From: Clavaria fumosa
Taxonomy: Eukaryota > Basidiomycota > Agaricomycetes > Agaricales > Clavariaceae
Length of the DNA: 64,000 bases
Assembly: GCA_951802425.1 (NCBI GenBank)
Contig: OX637796.1
Coordinates: 1,426,001 to 1,490,000, forward strand
Direction: 5' to 3'
Position numbers and translations under genes: made by a program. Positions 13,401 to 24,651 of this stretch are shown here, piece by piece (position 1 is the stretch's first letter; each line of letters begins with the position of its first letter). The notes below the pieces were generated by a model. The model was not told where the DNA came from. It did not search any database and saw only the letters and a program-made list of their open reading frames with translations.

Positions 13401-13837
13401 TAGGAGAGGCTCGGTGTGTGTGTGGACGGAGGTGCCATCGGGTGAGGGGGTGAAGTAGCTGACACGTGCTGCGGGATGTATTAAGTGCTCGTTCGGCCGA
13501 AGGTGTAGATAAAATTCCTCGTCAAAAGCGGAAATTGCGAGGCGGAAAGAGTCAGTGTGGTGTAGAGTCGTAGAGTCGGGGAGGACTGAACGTCGGTGAT
13601 ATTCTGCATGTTCAGATTGCTGGCGGGGAAGTATTTCGAGAGCCAAAGTGGAGAGTTCAGCAAGTCTTCGAATTGGAGGAGGAAGAGTGCTGTGCGCTTT
13701 TGAGGAACAGAAGGTTTCGATCCATGAGGACGACTCGAAGGGATCAATCAACGAATATACATACCGCACACGACATGCCAGCATGAGAAAGCAAGCACAA
13801 CGGCAACTAGCCTGATGATGGAGCCTTGCTTGAACAT
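10432..13837 (-). CDS. ADAM family zinc metalloprotease with disintegrin and cysteine-rich domains, type I membrane protein (16 exons, ~848 aa)
   Basis: Fungal ADAMs are membrane-anchored adamalysin-type sheddases. The start at 13837 gives a signal peptide ([18 protein letters not shown]). An ~280-residue propeptide follows, then the catalytic domain with [13 protein letters not shown] and the zinc motif [14 protein letters not shown] Met-turn-like MSP comes next, then the disintegrin region ([15 protein letters not shown]...CCDSRTCKF...[14 protein letters not shown]) and the cysteine-rich region (QCQTAGAS...). The transmembrane helix is [19 protein letters not shown], and the tail is proline-rich ([10 protein letters not shown]). 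Introns are 13697-13764, 12812-12864, 12715-12759, 12539-12593, 12432-12485, 12232-12293, 12132-12183, 11953-12010, 11883-11946, 11682-11743, 11262-11327, 11143-11201, 10930-10992, 10816-10867 and 10689-10724. Exon 9 (11947-11952) is 6 nt and encodes the His-Asp of the zinc motif. Confidence 0.93.
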
Positions 13838-15413
13838 GGAGGGACAGAGCCAAGGAGTGGTGCTGGAGAGCGCTCTTTGTGGCCTAAAGGGGGAATCCGA
13901 ATACAGCTTCAGCGAGGCGCCCGGCCTGCAACAACTAGAACAGAAATGAGGAAAGGGAAATGGATGGAACCAGAGTGCAGAGCGTTGGAAAAGAAAAGCT
14001 CTGCACTGGCAGGTGGTGACTGAGGGAGGACAGGCGGTGCTAGCTGGAGGCTAAGCGTTAACGACAAAATGATCGCTGTGCTGGCATCGAGCTTGGGTGT
14101 AAACGGAAGTCGACGATCAAAGCTCGGCATCAGTCACACACCGCGCTCGCAGCTTTGCATTCCCACGCGCGCTTTTCTTTCCGCAGCATGGTTTCACCGT
14201 GATGAATGCCCCATGAAGGTGACATCGACGTCGCTGCTGTAAACGACGTATATACAATCACACAGTCTATACATTGCAGGCTATGACTAGGAGCGTGCTA
14301 TCTTTTACTTGATCTTTTGAATGTGACTGATAGTTGCATTTCAAATCAATGTCTGTTTGATCTAATCATGGCCATTCAAAGTAATGAAGATCGGTTTCAA
14401 GTTCAGTCTGATTGTAGTAACGCGAGGACATTCATTTTTCGCCGTCTGGCGCCAGTACAGTACAGGTAGCGCTGTATCAGCGAACCGTCAACAGCCTTGT
14501 TTTTATTTTTATTTTTCATTTTTTCACCGCTGAAGGTGACCCTAAGTATCACGTGGTACTTTTGGCCCGACTATATTACTAGGAAGCGCCGACTTCGTCG
14601 ACAGAACCCTTGCTTGATGGTCATCAGCGTACATTTACATTTTTTTATTAAAACCAAACAGGCATTCTGAGTCCTAGAAACTGTAGCAGTCTGTCTCGAT
14701 TTTTTTAACAAATGTAGTTACGCTTCTTTGGCCCTATTTGACCTCTTTCCAAATTAATTGTTTATTTACAAATATTTGATCGGTTAGACAGGCACCTGCG
14801 GACAATAAAGGGGGCGAAAGAACCCTTGACAAGCAAGGGAATTTCAGGGCTTGCTGCTTACTAAGCGATCTCAAGCGGATCGGGTCAATTAACTCTTGGT
14901 GCTCGGTGCGCGATTGAACTGGTGTAAATATATCTAAACCCACAATAATCAAAAAATTAGCATTTGTTATGTCCGACCACAGGACAGTAGAGATGACCCT
15001 CAGTAGTCGTCAGTGCCCACCTCCATGCACACAACATGACAAATTATAGTACCCGAAGCACATCTTCTGTCTTAGATAAAGCGGGTGAGTCGGATAAAAT
15101 GAAATGAAATTATCAGGCTTGTTGATCAAAATGAGCGACAATGTTCAGTATTTACGTTTGCAATACCCTTCTGGTCTATCTGTTCATACAAGAAGCTACC
15201 ATCTAAAATCAACATGAAGACCATTGCATGGAATGCGTAGTGCAGGAAAGAAGAAATACAACACAAATATCTACTACACCACCGTGATCTGCGGTGTCGC
15301 ATCAGAAAATCGAAATCACTCTACCCACGCTCGATCGATCATATGAAATGATCTGCCTATTTTCCTATTTTCGATTGGCATTTGAGCACAACGCGACTAG
15401 CATGCCAACAAAG
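13838..15413. other. Intergenic region upstream of the ADAM gene
   Basis: About 1.6 kb with no supported gene. It should include the ADAM promoter (read leftward). A leucine-rich open frame on the minus strand (13909-14130) resembles a signal sequence but has no continuation. I treat it as chance. The 14.2-15.3 kb part is AT-rich with T-tracts. Confidence 0.35.
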
Positions 15414-17018
15414 TCACTCACCACCCTTCTTGGCCTGGGCTCCGGTGTTACTCCCAGCTGCGCCTGCTTTCGCATCTGCGACTGCGCCTTGAACTGCGGG
15501 GGCCGCGGCGCCCGTTGCACCAGTAGCACCAGCAGCACCAGCACCAGCGGCACCAGCAGCACCAGTGGCACCAGCAGCAGCAGCACCAGTGTTGTTGCCA
15601 GCAGCAGCAGCAGTAGCGTTGTTGGCAGCAGCGGTATTGTTGGCAGCGGCGGTATTGTTGGCAGCAGCGGTATTGTTGGCAGCGGCGGTATTGTTGGCAG
15701 CAGCGGTGTTGTTGGCAGCAGCGGTATTGTTGGCAGCAGCAGCATTGTTGGCAGCAGCAGCGCCAGCGCCCTAGAAGATTTTATTGAGTACCGTTCGTAG
15801 AGCGAAGACAAAACTAAGACAGATATTCTTACAGCGACTTGTGCAGCAGCCGCTTGATCGGCAGCGCCGGCGGTGAAATAGACACAATCGTCGAGGCAAC
15901 CGTGCTGAGCGATAGGTACGATGACCGGTTGGTGGTTGGAAGCGGTGTTGATCGAGCAAAGACGGTAGGTACCCGCGGGTAAACCTTTGGCGACATCCGC
16001 GGTCAGGACTCCGTTCTGAGCAGCAGCGTTCAGACCCTTGAAGAAAGCAAACACGTTCGGGTCCGTGGGCTGTGTGTCTTGAATTCCGTTGACCTTCTCG
16101 ACGACGACGTGGGAGTGGCCCTTGATGGTCTGTCCATCGGTTTGCTGGGGGGCAGCGAAATAGCTTGCTTGCGCGTTGACGAAGTTGCCAGTCACCAGGT
16201 TCTTGATGTTCATCTGGATAGTGAACGCAGTGTCTGCCGCTACATTGTCCAAGTTCTTCGGGAAGACAAACTTAGATGAGGGCATGTTGGTAGTCGCAGG
16301 GATGACGCCAATAGGGGCCGGGTTGCACGATCCAGTCTTGACCTGCTTGCCATCGGTGAGGGGAAGGTTAGGAACGGTCAGGCAGAAATTGATGAAGTTG
16401 TTCGTGGATGTGAGCGATGCGACCTGCCCCGCGACAGGAGGTTGTTGCCCGTCGTTTGCGAAACCTGGAGCAACGACCTTCGGGTCGAGCGCTGCAGGTG
16501 ATAGAACACAGTTAGGAGGTGTGGATGCGCGGACAGTCAAAGGTGTACTGACTCAATGATGTCTGCGGGTCCCCAGTGTTGGCAGCGGCAGCGGCCGCAC
16601 CCGCTGCTGCACCCGCTGCTGCACCCGCTGCTGCACCCGTCGCTGCAGTGTTATTGGCAGCCCCAGCGGCTGCACCTGCTGCTGCACCTGTCGCTGCAGT
16701 GTTGTTGGCAGCTCCTGCGGCGGCATTAGCACCAGCGGCGGCATCAGCGGTAGCACCAGTAGCCGCAGTGTTGTTGGCAGCAACAGCGGCGGTGCCGTTG
16801 GCAGCGGCACCAGTGGCCGCAGCGCCGTTGGTAGCGATAGCGTTCTGGGTGCGATCCTTGCCTCTCCCCTGCGCTCGAGCGTTAGCTACAACTTTGGTAT
16901 ATTACGAGTGAATAGGGCTTACTCCTCGACGCGCCACCAGCTGGCCGGGGACCGTCAAGGCTGCGACTTGGGATGCGATGAATGGAAGAGAAATAAGAAG
17001 TGCGACTGAGATCTTCAT
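15414..17018 (-). CDS. Secreted repeat-rich protein with conserved extracellular domain (4 exons, ~475 aa)
   Basis: The protein has a signal peptide (MKISVALLISLPFIASQVAA). An Ala/Gly/Thr/Asn low-complexity region follows, then a conserved ~215-residue domain (FANDGQQPP, NFINFCLTVPNLPLTDGKQV, NLVTGNFVNAQASYF, FFKGLNAAAQNGVLTADV, CSINTASNHQPVIVP). A second low-complexity tail contains at least seven AAANNT repeats. From memory, homologues in agaricomycete databases often carry the misleading name 'ribosomal protein s17'. Nothing here looks ribosomal. Each NNT is a potential N-glycosylation sequon, so a heavily glycosylated wall or matrix protein is the inference. Introns are 16869-16922, 16492-16552 and 15771-15832. 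The exons sum to 1428 nt and end KKGGE. A TATA-like box lies upstream on the same strand. Confidence 0.85.
15570..15770 (-). repeat. Coding trinucleotide/hexapeptide repeat (AAANNT units)
   Basis: Tandem near-identical 18-nt units, read on the plus strand as gttgttggcagcagcggt and close variants, encode the AAANNT repeats of the secreted protein. The array can expand or contract in frame because the unit is a multiple of three. A second Ala/Gly-rich array of the same gene lies at 16575-16840. Confidence 0.8.
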
Positions 17019-17240
17019 ATTGAATTGAACAGATGGACCAAAGCTAGCTTCGGAATGTGAATGAACAGAATGAATAAGGGTATGTCAAGGAACTGCAGAG
17101 GTCCGTCAGCTCATGCGTGAATAAGAGGTTTCAAGACTCACTGCAAGCAAACGAAAAGAAGAACTGGCAGTCCTGCTGCGAAAAGAGTTAAGCAGGTGAG
17201 TGGGGGGCGCTGAAAGCATGGGTAAGTGTCAATAGGCCTT

Positions 17241-17247
17241 TTTTATA
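17241..17247 (-). promoter_or_regulatory. TATA-like box of the secreted repeat protein gene
   Basis: TATAAAA on the minus strand sits about 225 bp upstream of the start codon at 17018. The distance leaves room for a 5' UTR, but no transcription start can be seen. Assignment rests on position only. Confidence 0.4.
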
Positions 17248-18074
17248 ATCGAATGCAGAAGGATCAGCTTCAGCATAGAGATTGATGGCGGCTACTCGGT
17301 TGCTAGGAGTCGTTTTCCGAAAAATTTATGGAGAACTGGAGACTTGCAGTAAATCCAGCTAAGACGAATGCATGATCGTTGCCAAACGCGATTGGCTGGC
17401 CTTTTTGGCTCCGAAATCTAGATGTCTTGACCCGGTTTGGAGTGCTGCCATTCTAGCTGCTTACAATGATGATGAAGCAGTTCTGTGTCGGTGGCAATCA
17501 GAGCGAAAATGATCATGATAATCGCGCTGGTTCCGCAGCGTGCCTTCAAAATTAGAATGGCAGAATGGTCAGGCGCAAGAAATGTTTCTGCCTCATTCTC
17601 GCCCGAAAATTTGTCTCTCAACGCAGTAGCCCAGCCATTGTCGCTTACCAGCCGCCTTCGCAACTAAGCACACACCCACACCTCACACGTTGCCCAAGCA
17701 AAATAATGTCCTGGTGCTCTTCCGACCGGACGACAGCCATCATGATTTCTTAACATCCATGGCGGATTGTTATGTTGCGGTCGGCTGATGCGCGTGCAAC
17801 TTGGGAGCGATGGGTACAACGATGATATTGTTAAAGAGCAAGTTGGTTACTAGGACGATGTCTGTCAACCGTGTGCTCGAGAGCGCGAAATACATGTAGT
17901 ATTGCTGCAATTTTTATTTGATTCATCTTTCTCTCCCCTCAACCTGGCGCGCCCGCAAAGGGATCCCCGCGACGTCGCTCTGACTACAAGCAGGTATCAG
18001 AAATCCACAAATACAGCTTTCTCCCAGCGGCCGACTATTCATATCCAAACCCAAAAGAAAACATGAGAGGTCCT
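17248..18074. other. Intergenic region
   Basis: About 830 bp with only short, unsupported open frames (for example 17418-17663, -). It presumably contains upstream promoter sequence for the secreted protein gene and the 3' UTR of the next gene. No motif stands out. Confidence 0.35.
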
Positions 18075-18822
18075 TTATGCAAGCGCTTTGGCAACTTTAC
18101 AAATCGAGATGAATGTAGCCAGCGTATCCACATCTTTCACTGAGTGCTGCTGAAAGTGACGCTCAGCTATACTAGCCAAAACACTGGATACCTCCCCGAT
18201 ATCCGCCAAGATTGGAGTTCGCAGAATGCCTTCTTCTAACAGTCGCGAACTCCGTCGTCGATTTTGTTCTTTCTCGCGACGTGGCCGATTGGCAGGTGTC
18301 ACTGGCGCTGGAGGGCTGTGCGGTCGTGAATTATGGCGATATGGATTCAACAGCGACGAGGGAGTTGGTGGGTCGCTTGCCGACAGTGGCGACGGCGCCA
18401 CTGTAGGTACCAGGTCGTACTGCGATAGATAGCGGTGAATCGCAGCTATGGGTATCATCGTCATATCCATCTATCAGATGGCCGTCTTCAGTTCATCTCA
18501 TCGAGCAGTTAAGTAAGCGTTCGCCCACCGTAGGCGCCCTCGAGATACTGTCTACGACCATCTTCTCTTTCTCCGACCTCCTGGCATTCGCAGAAACACT
18601 AATGGATGCTGATGGTGGATCCGCTCGCCTTCTCTTTACTCGCGAATCACCTTCGCCTTGTGGGACCGATCGCTTGGCGCCAGCATTGACAACAGGTACG
18701 AAGTATGCCGCGTCCTCGTTTGGCTTTCTTCTTGCTTGCGGACGCGAGCGAGGAGCCGCCGACGCTGTCCCTCCTGCTGTTGGAAGGGCTTCCGGAGTAC
18801 TTGAAGTCAGAGGTGGCAGCAT
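18075..18822 (-). CDS. Unrecognised basic, proline-rich protein, probably nuclear (2 exons, ~229 aa)
   Basis: I do not recognise a named family. Exon 1 (18529-18822) encodes a disordered N-terminus with a basic stretch (VKRRRADPP) that looks like a nuclear localisation signal. An intron (18471-18528, donor GTGGGC) joins it in phase to exon 2. Exon 2 has an ordered-looking block (MIPIAAIHRYLSQYDLVP, then PPTPSSLL) and a C-terminal helical segment (ILADIGEVSSVLASIAERHF...ISICKVAKALA). The start is placed at the ATG at 18822, because the upstream frame has a stop and no earlier ATG. The gene is divergent from ARO2 with about 270 bp between start codons, which suggests a shared promoter. Function is unknown. 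Confidence 0.6.
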
Positions 18823-19091
18823 CTTTGAGAGTGGTGTCGGCGTCAACTTCCAGTGATCACGTTACCGCATTTTTTATTTATTTTTGAATGAGCATTTATA
18901 TACCACAACATGTAGCTAAGACAAAGACGCGGTCGTACATATGGTACGTGTAGGTTATGTGTAGGTTATGATGAAAGTATGTAAAGTACCGTGGTAGGAA
19001 ATGTGGCGCCGCGGATAGTGGGCGGTGGGCTCGGACGTTACCGAGCGTCTGAAGTTTTCTGTTGTCTGCTCAACTGAGCACAGTGACACCA

Positions 19092-20626
19092 ATGTCGTCG
19101 TTTGGCACTCTGTTCCGCGTTACTACCTACGGCGAGAGCCATTGCACGTCCGTAGGTGCCATCATTGATGGTTGTCCACCTGTGCGATGTTATGCTCTCA
19201 GGTTGTCCAAGGGATCGTTAACCTTCTGCTCTACGCATAGGGACTGCGATTATGCAGCCAGGATATCCAGCTGCAGCTCAGCAGACGTAGACCAGGCCAG
19301 AGCAATCTTACTACCCCTGTGTGTTGTCGTCTTAAACCTCTCAACAACGTACAAAACGTCCTTCGCATTCTAGCGGGACGAGAAGGATCTCGTTCATCTG
19401 CAGTCGGGCATCGAACATGGTGTCACCTTGGGGACGCCTATTGCGCTACTTGTCAAGAACGAGGATCAACGGCCGAAAGATTACACAGAAACCGATCTGT
19501 ACCCACGTCCAAGCCATGCCGATTACACATATCTGTTGAAATATGGTGTCAAAGCAAGCAGTGGTGGTGGGAGAAGCAGCGCTAGAGAGACCATCGGTAT
19601 TGTGCTACGAGTGTGTGCAGGCGTTTGCTCATTTACCCTCCACTTGTTTTTCCTCAGGCAGAGTGGCAGCTGGGGCCATCGCTGAGAAGTTTTTGACGAC
19701 CGTCTACGGCATCGAAATTGTGGCTTTTGTCTCTTCCGTCGGCAAGGTTCATCTCCCAGCTGGGCTTGGTACACCGTCCACTTCATATGCCAACATGGAT
19801 GAAGATCAAGATGAAGTGTTCTCTACGGATTTCGAAAATCTTCTCGCCTCTGTCTCCAGGGAAGAGGTGGACCGGCACCCCACCAGGTGCCCACATAGAG
19901 AAACTGCCGAACGAATGACAGCGGTCCGTGCTATGTAAGGATACTTAATTGGTACTAGGCCTGAAATCAAAAATACGCAGCGCATCGTCCGTGCAAAGGA
20001 AGCAAATGACTCAATAGGCGGCACTATCATATGTGTCATCCGGAACGTCCCTTCGGGTCTCGGAGAACCTGTCTTCGATAAGTTAGAGGCGAAGCTGGCT
20101 CACGCAATGCTCTCTATACCTGCTACAAAAGCTTTCGAAATTGGCTCAGGATTCAGAGGCACTGAAGTCCCTGGCAGTAAACACAACGATACATTTTATA
20201 AGGGCAACAATGGGAAGCTCCGCACCAAAACTAACTGGAGTGGAGGCGTGCAAGGAGGGATTACTAATGGCGAACACATCTACTTCAAGTAAATCTTACA
20301 TTCATTTGGGGACATGATTCTGACAAAGCTTTCCCCGCGACAGAGTGGGATTCAAATCCCCCGCGACCATCTCTCGACCCCAGGCGACTGCGAGATATGA
20401 TGGTTCTGCTGGGTTGCTAGCTGCCAAAGGTCGACATGATCCTTGTGTTGTTCCCCGTGCTGTGCCTATTGTCGAAGCAATGGCGAGTTTAGTCGTGATG
20501 GATCAACTCCTCGCCCAGAATGCACGGAGTGCAGCAGTCAACATGCTGCCACGAATTAAGGGCTTGCCCCCCGGCATGGTTCTGCCCACGGCAGGGTTAA
20601 TTCAGGATATGCAAGACAACAGTTGA
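19092..20626 (+). CDS. ARO2: Chorismate synthase (6 exons, 415 aa)
   Basis: This is the last enzyme of the shikimate pathway. It converts EPSP to chorismate with reduced flavin. The start [30 protein letters not shown] contains the first family signature (GESH). [15 protein letters not shown], the second signature [34 protein letters not shown] and [20 protein letters not shown] follow in order. Introns are 19182-19240, 19319-19373, 19597-19657, 19924-19980 and 20289-20343, with exons summing to 1248 nt. The protein ends [10 protein letters not shown], then TGA. Length is normal for a fungal enzyme. The flavin reductase domain of bifunctional forms is not expected within this length. It is convergent with the next gene, 63 bp away. 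Confidence 0.94.
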
Positions 20627-20688
20627 TGCTGGTATCGAAATATGTATCCAGATAGAGATGCAATGCATGTACAATGTTAGACTGTCAT

Positions 20689-21392
20689 TTAGTCCTCCAA
20701 ATCTGAATCCTCTCCACAAAAATGGCAGCAGATGATAGGTTCAAGACGCCAGCACCACCACTGAAATTGCATTGTGAACTGTGGCAAGGGCGGGACAGCC
20801 AAGAAAACATACGCGTGGATTCATTGTCCTCCAGGGCCATTTTCCAAAGATCTCGTCCATGTGTCCACAGGGCCGGTCATTGGAAAGATCAGCTACTACA
20901 TTTCTAGACCCGTCAATGTAGAGTGTGCGATTTGAGGACTTATTCAATGGAGTCTGCTCGTTGAAACGATGGTTTGCCTCTCCCCTTCGTCCCGTGTCAC
21001 TACAGACTCGATGTGAGGGTGATGTCAAGGACTAGCCTGTTACTCCTCCAAGCTAAGACGTGTGTTCGTTGCCCTAAGGGACCAAACGAACTCGTGGAGG
21101 GGTCTGCTTGTGATCGCAGAGGCGCGGATATCGAAGAAGAAGGAGACGCAGATGAAGAGGAGCGTCGTCGATGTCTGCGCAGGCCAGAGGTGATCCGAAC
21201 GCGCGAACGGAACCGGACACGCGGAGACTCCAGGGCGGTTGCTAATGATTCGCGCGAGGAAGACGACGCGTTGCTCGGCGGCGCGGTCTGCTCGGGCCCT
21301 CCTGAACAGTGGATCGTTGGCGGAGAGAATGTTGGCGTGGTTGTCGGTTCGCGAGGTGAGGTGTCGTTGATGTCGTTTGGTTTGTGGACCAT
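20689..21392 (-). CDS. Unrecognised small protein, Ser/Thr/Arg-rich with Trp/Cys-rich C-terminus (about 3 exons)
   Basis: I do not recognise the family. The likely start is at 21392 (MVHKPNDINDTS), with an in-frame ATG at 21419 as an alternative. The N-terminal half is disordered and rich in Ser and Arg (SSSSASPSSSISAP). A well-conserved-looking middle block reads RFNEQTPLNKSSNRTLYIDG and DRPCGHMDEIFGKWPW. A 34-nt intron (20779-20812, GTATGT...CACAG) leads to a last exon with a Trp/Cys-rich stretch and the acidic end GEDSDLED. The first splice (near 21010-21050) is ambiguous. The clean donor and acceptor of the last intron and the acidic C-terminus argue for a real gene. Function is unknown. 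Confidence 0.5.
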
Positions 21393-21451
21393 GATAAGGT
21401 CAGAAAAGAAAAGGTTCATCACCTGGCACCCAACTCAAAGTCTTTATTATA

Positions 21452-21772
21452 TTGCCGTTTTCAGCGCAGTTGGCGGAGCTTGAAATCTGCCAAATTCGGC
21501 ACTGGACAAGCCTTCAACTTGCGAGATGAATATCTCACTAACTACTGCAGATATAAGAACGAAATTGACATTTCCTGAATCCGCTTGATGAGGGCTAGGC
21601 AGCCCCACCATTTCCATAGAAATTGAGCTAGAAATGAAGGAGATGTGATTGTATGGCCAGCTTTCACATATGAGACAAATTCCGTTTCAAATATCTATTC
21701 TATCATTTGGTTTTGGGCTTCAAAATGCACCTATTGGATGTGTTGAGGCAGCCCCAGCATATTTTTATTGTG
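21452..21772 (+). repeat. Left terminal inverted repeat of element 1
   Basis: This arm matches the reverse complement of 27843-28165 at about 95% by eye, with scattered single-base differences. It ends 88 bp before the accessory gene start codon, so promoter elements probably lie in the repeat. Confidence 0.9.
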
Positions 21773-21859
21773 GAGAAAATTGTGCGCTGTACCATGCACA
21801 ATGTCTTCCTGGTGGCTGATAAGCTTGTACCACGTTTGCCACAACTGCCCCTACGACCC

Positions 21860-23530
21860 ATGGGCTCGAAGCAACATGCCTCGAAACGCATCCCTGCTTC
21901 AAAGCGTGTCACTGGCCAACGGAAAACTGCTAGAAAAGATTCCTCTCCTACCATTGGTCCTATGCCAGTTGCAAATGAACGGCCTCCAAGTCAGCCTCGG
22001 CCTCGCCCCCAACCTCAGCTTCAATCTCGCCCCCCTTATAAACCAAGAGTCAGAGACATCCCTGAAGAGGACGAACAAGCTGAGAATGATGTCAGCTTGC
22101 ATGATATTGCAGAAACATTTGCACAAGAGTCCCAAAAGGCACAAGATGCTGGAAGCCTTGCTCTTCGAAGCGATACAGAAAGTGATGATTTTGTGCTTGA
22201 TGAAGAAGTCCATGGGACAATTGCAGGTACGAGCCACCTACCATGTTGACTTAGATTTTGAATCATTCATCTGTTTTTGTGCCTTCGCAGATCATCCTGT
22301 AATCGACCTCACATTTGAAGTGCCTTTCAGAAATGCGTCACGCGATCTTATTGTCAAGTCTGACATCACCTTCGCCTCATTTCTATCACGCGTCGCAATC
22401 AAAATGGAAACCAGTTTGATTTGTCTATCACAGATTGGCTATATTCTTCCTTGGAAGACCCCGAGGTCAGGGAAACCCGTTGCGAAGCTTCTTGAAGATG
22501 AAGACTGCTTCCACAAGTTGATTGAACACATCTGGGCTTATATCGACGAGCAGAAAGCAAAGAACCGTGGCAAGGGCAAGGTAAAACCCTTTAGTGTCCA
22601 GATAATTGACACTTCAGAGGTCGAAGCAACTGGAAAGGTATGTCTTATTCATGGATAATGATTAGACGTCTGATACACTTGCAATGTTAAGGGCACAGCA
22701 AAAAAATTGAACTCGGCAAAACCAGCATCGTCGCATCAGCACATTCCTGGCCCCCCCTCAGTTCAAGACCAAGAGCATCAGCTTCTGGACGTTCTGGAGA
22801 GGAAACACATGTGCCAGGAGCACAGCGTGCCATGCTATATACAGGCGAATGGCACGCATTACCAGTACACCCTCGAGGATCTTACTATTTGGGCAGCGCT
22901 GCTGGTGAGTGGTCTTCCTTGCACGCATCCTGATTATCAACATCATTTATACAGGCAAGACGCCTTGCGACAATCGACACGCCTCCGGATAAGTTGAATC
23001 TCGCAGACAAATGCCTGCGGCAGGCCCAAGTCAAAAAACGGCAAACGTCGCAACCACCTACAAGCAATCCTGCCGAAACGATGGCCGCATCATCGTCAGA
23101 ACCCCCCGTTTGGGCTCAAATGATGATGATGATGATGGGAGGTGCCTTTGCGAGCAACAACCCGTATGCAAATCGCTCCTCGACTCGCCCTGACCTGTTA
23201 TCATCACCGACTTCACCCCCACATTGGTCATCACCCATGCCAATGAAGCGCACCTCAAGTGACATTACTGTCGACTATCCAGATCTGGAGGAGTGGCTTA
23301 ACGCAATCCAGGAGCACCCTGTCCGCAATAAGCACAAAGAGGATTTCTTGCAATACGCTGGCACTCTCGTGCATGTCCACAAGTTATTCACAATTGAAGA
23401 TATCATTCCCCTCACAGGCAGCGAGCTGGCACAAGTCAGTGGGATGGAGTTTGGGATGGCTTCACGCATCTTGCGCTTTGCAAAAGAAGACGCATCGGCC
23501 ATGGAGAAACAGAAGAAGGCTCGCACCTAG
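21860..23530 (+). CDS. Transposon accessory protein with SAM-like C-terminal region (4 exons, ~500 aa)
   Basis: This is an unnamed protein encoded beside a transposase. The start is MGSKQHASKRIPASK at 21860, just inside the left inverted repeat. The order is: a basic, disordered N-terminus; an acidic linker; a globular block (VPFRNASRDLIVKSDITF, ILPWKTPRSGKPVAKLLEDE, KVKPFSVQIIDTSE); a Cys/His patch (ERKHMCQEHSVPCYI) with IWAALLARRLATID; a disordered Met-rich linker; and a C-terminal helical block (YPDLEEWLNAI to GMASRILRFAKEDA). That last block resembles a SAM (sterile alpha motif) fold. Introns are 22227-22290, 22638-22691 and 22905-22954. The protein at 36509-38464 shares the same block order and a 213-nt exon of identical length. 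I infer a DNA- or transposase-binding partner. This is not demonstrated. Confidence 0.75.
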
Positions 23531-24651
23531 CTACATAAAATTCCGTCTTTCTCTCACACTGGGAATGCGTAATCATTTGTTCTGTCTACTATATTGTCAG
23601 GAAAATATATACCCAATGCTTTGATTCACGGAGAGTTTGAGTGAGAGCTGCTGCTAGAAAGGGCGGGGACTGGGTGACACCAATATGTATCATGTGAAAC
23701 CGGCTCGGTGCACATTGTCAAGGCTGATTTTATTGATAATGACCAGCAGTACCCAAGCCCAATGTCGTCTCTTCTGTCTGCACCATAGATAAAACAGTAA
23801 CAGGTCTGGCAGCGATATTATATCGCACCTTGTCCTCCGTCTCGCGCTTACCGCCCGCCTGTGATCTGCCATGACCCCACTGCACGATTGTTTGAAACGC
23901 GTCCTCAGCACGCTATCTTCACCCCCCGAGGTGGTGGGGACCCTTCGGCTAAGGAATGATGTGACTTATGACGTTCCCGCAGCACGTGCGCCCGCACTTC
24001 TGCCTCGCACTCCGTCGATTCTGGGTCACAGGCTCTCGAAGCTGGGTTGCGGGTCGCTGCTGAGTACCCATACAGGTGGAATATGATGACCTGTATGGGA
24101 GGATGTGGAAGACGAGCCGGTTGCGAAGGCGCCACGGGATTCATGTGGATACTCCATGTCGAAGTCGCGCTCAATATCACACTGATCCCTGTCATGTCGA
24201 GGATCGTACCTAGTCTTGCCGCATGATGTGGAGGGGTGCGTGGACAGGGCCGGGGGAGCAGAAAGTCTGCTCAACAGCTTCGAATCCCAATGGGCACGAG
24301 TGAGACACGCGTGGTGATGGCTTAGGGCTTTGCAGAGCATGGGACGCAAGGGAGCACGCACTGAAAGCATATTGCTGCGGATACTCGCTGGCCGCCTTTC
24401 CTGATCCCACTCGCAGCTCTGCTCACTGTGGGCGCCTCATCTTCCTACCTTCCCTCGGGCTCAACTGCACTGAGGCGGGCCAGTTCATGAGGGTAATGAG
24501 GAGGTCAGTGGGGTATGACACTCAACCGCCTCAGGCCAGAAGTACATCTGGTATGAAGTAGCATGGGTGTGCATGCAGCTCGGCTGCGGCAGTGGTGGGG
24601 CAGAATGCGAGGGCACCCGAAGCCGTGGATGACGGCCGTTGTGAATATCGC
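23531..24651. other. Cargo of element 1, unidentified part
   Basis: About 1.1 kb without a supported gene. On the minus strand a frame around 24026-24230 reads RYDPRHDRDQCDIERDFDMEY. It looks like a charged, disordered host protein segment and could be another captured exon. I cannot identify the donor. No transposon gene is visible. Confidence 0.35.

Noticed and set aside
13909..14130. Minus-strand 73-codon frame with a signal-peptide-like stretch upstream of the ADAM gene
   Set aside because: The ADAM start at 13837 already supplies a good signal peptide. This frame has no continuation or splice link.
15365..16540. A single 391-codon minus-strand frame covering much of the secreted protein gene
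   Set aside because: It reads through the intron at 15771-15832 into a leucine-rich wrong frame. The spliced frame gives coherent AAANNT repeats and a normal stop at 15414.
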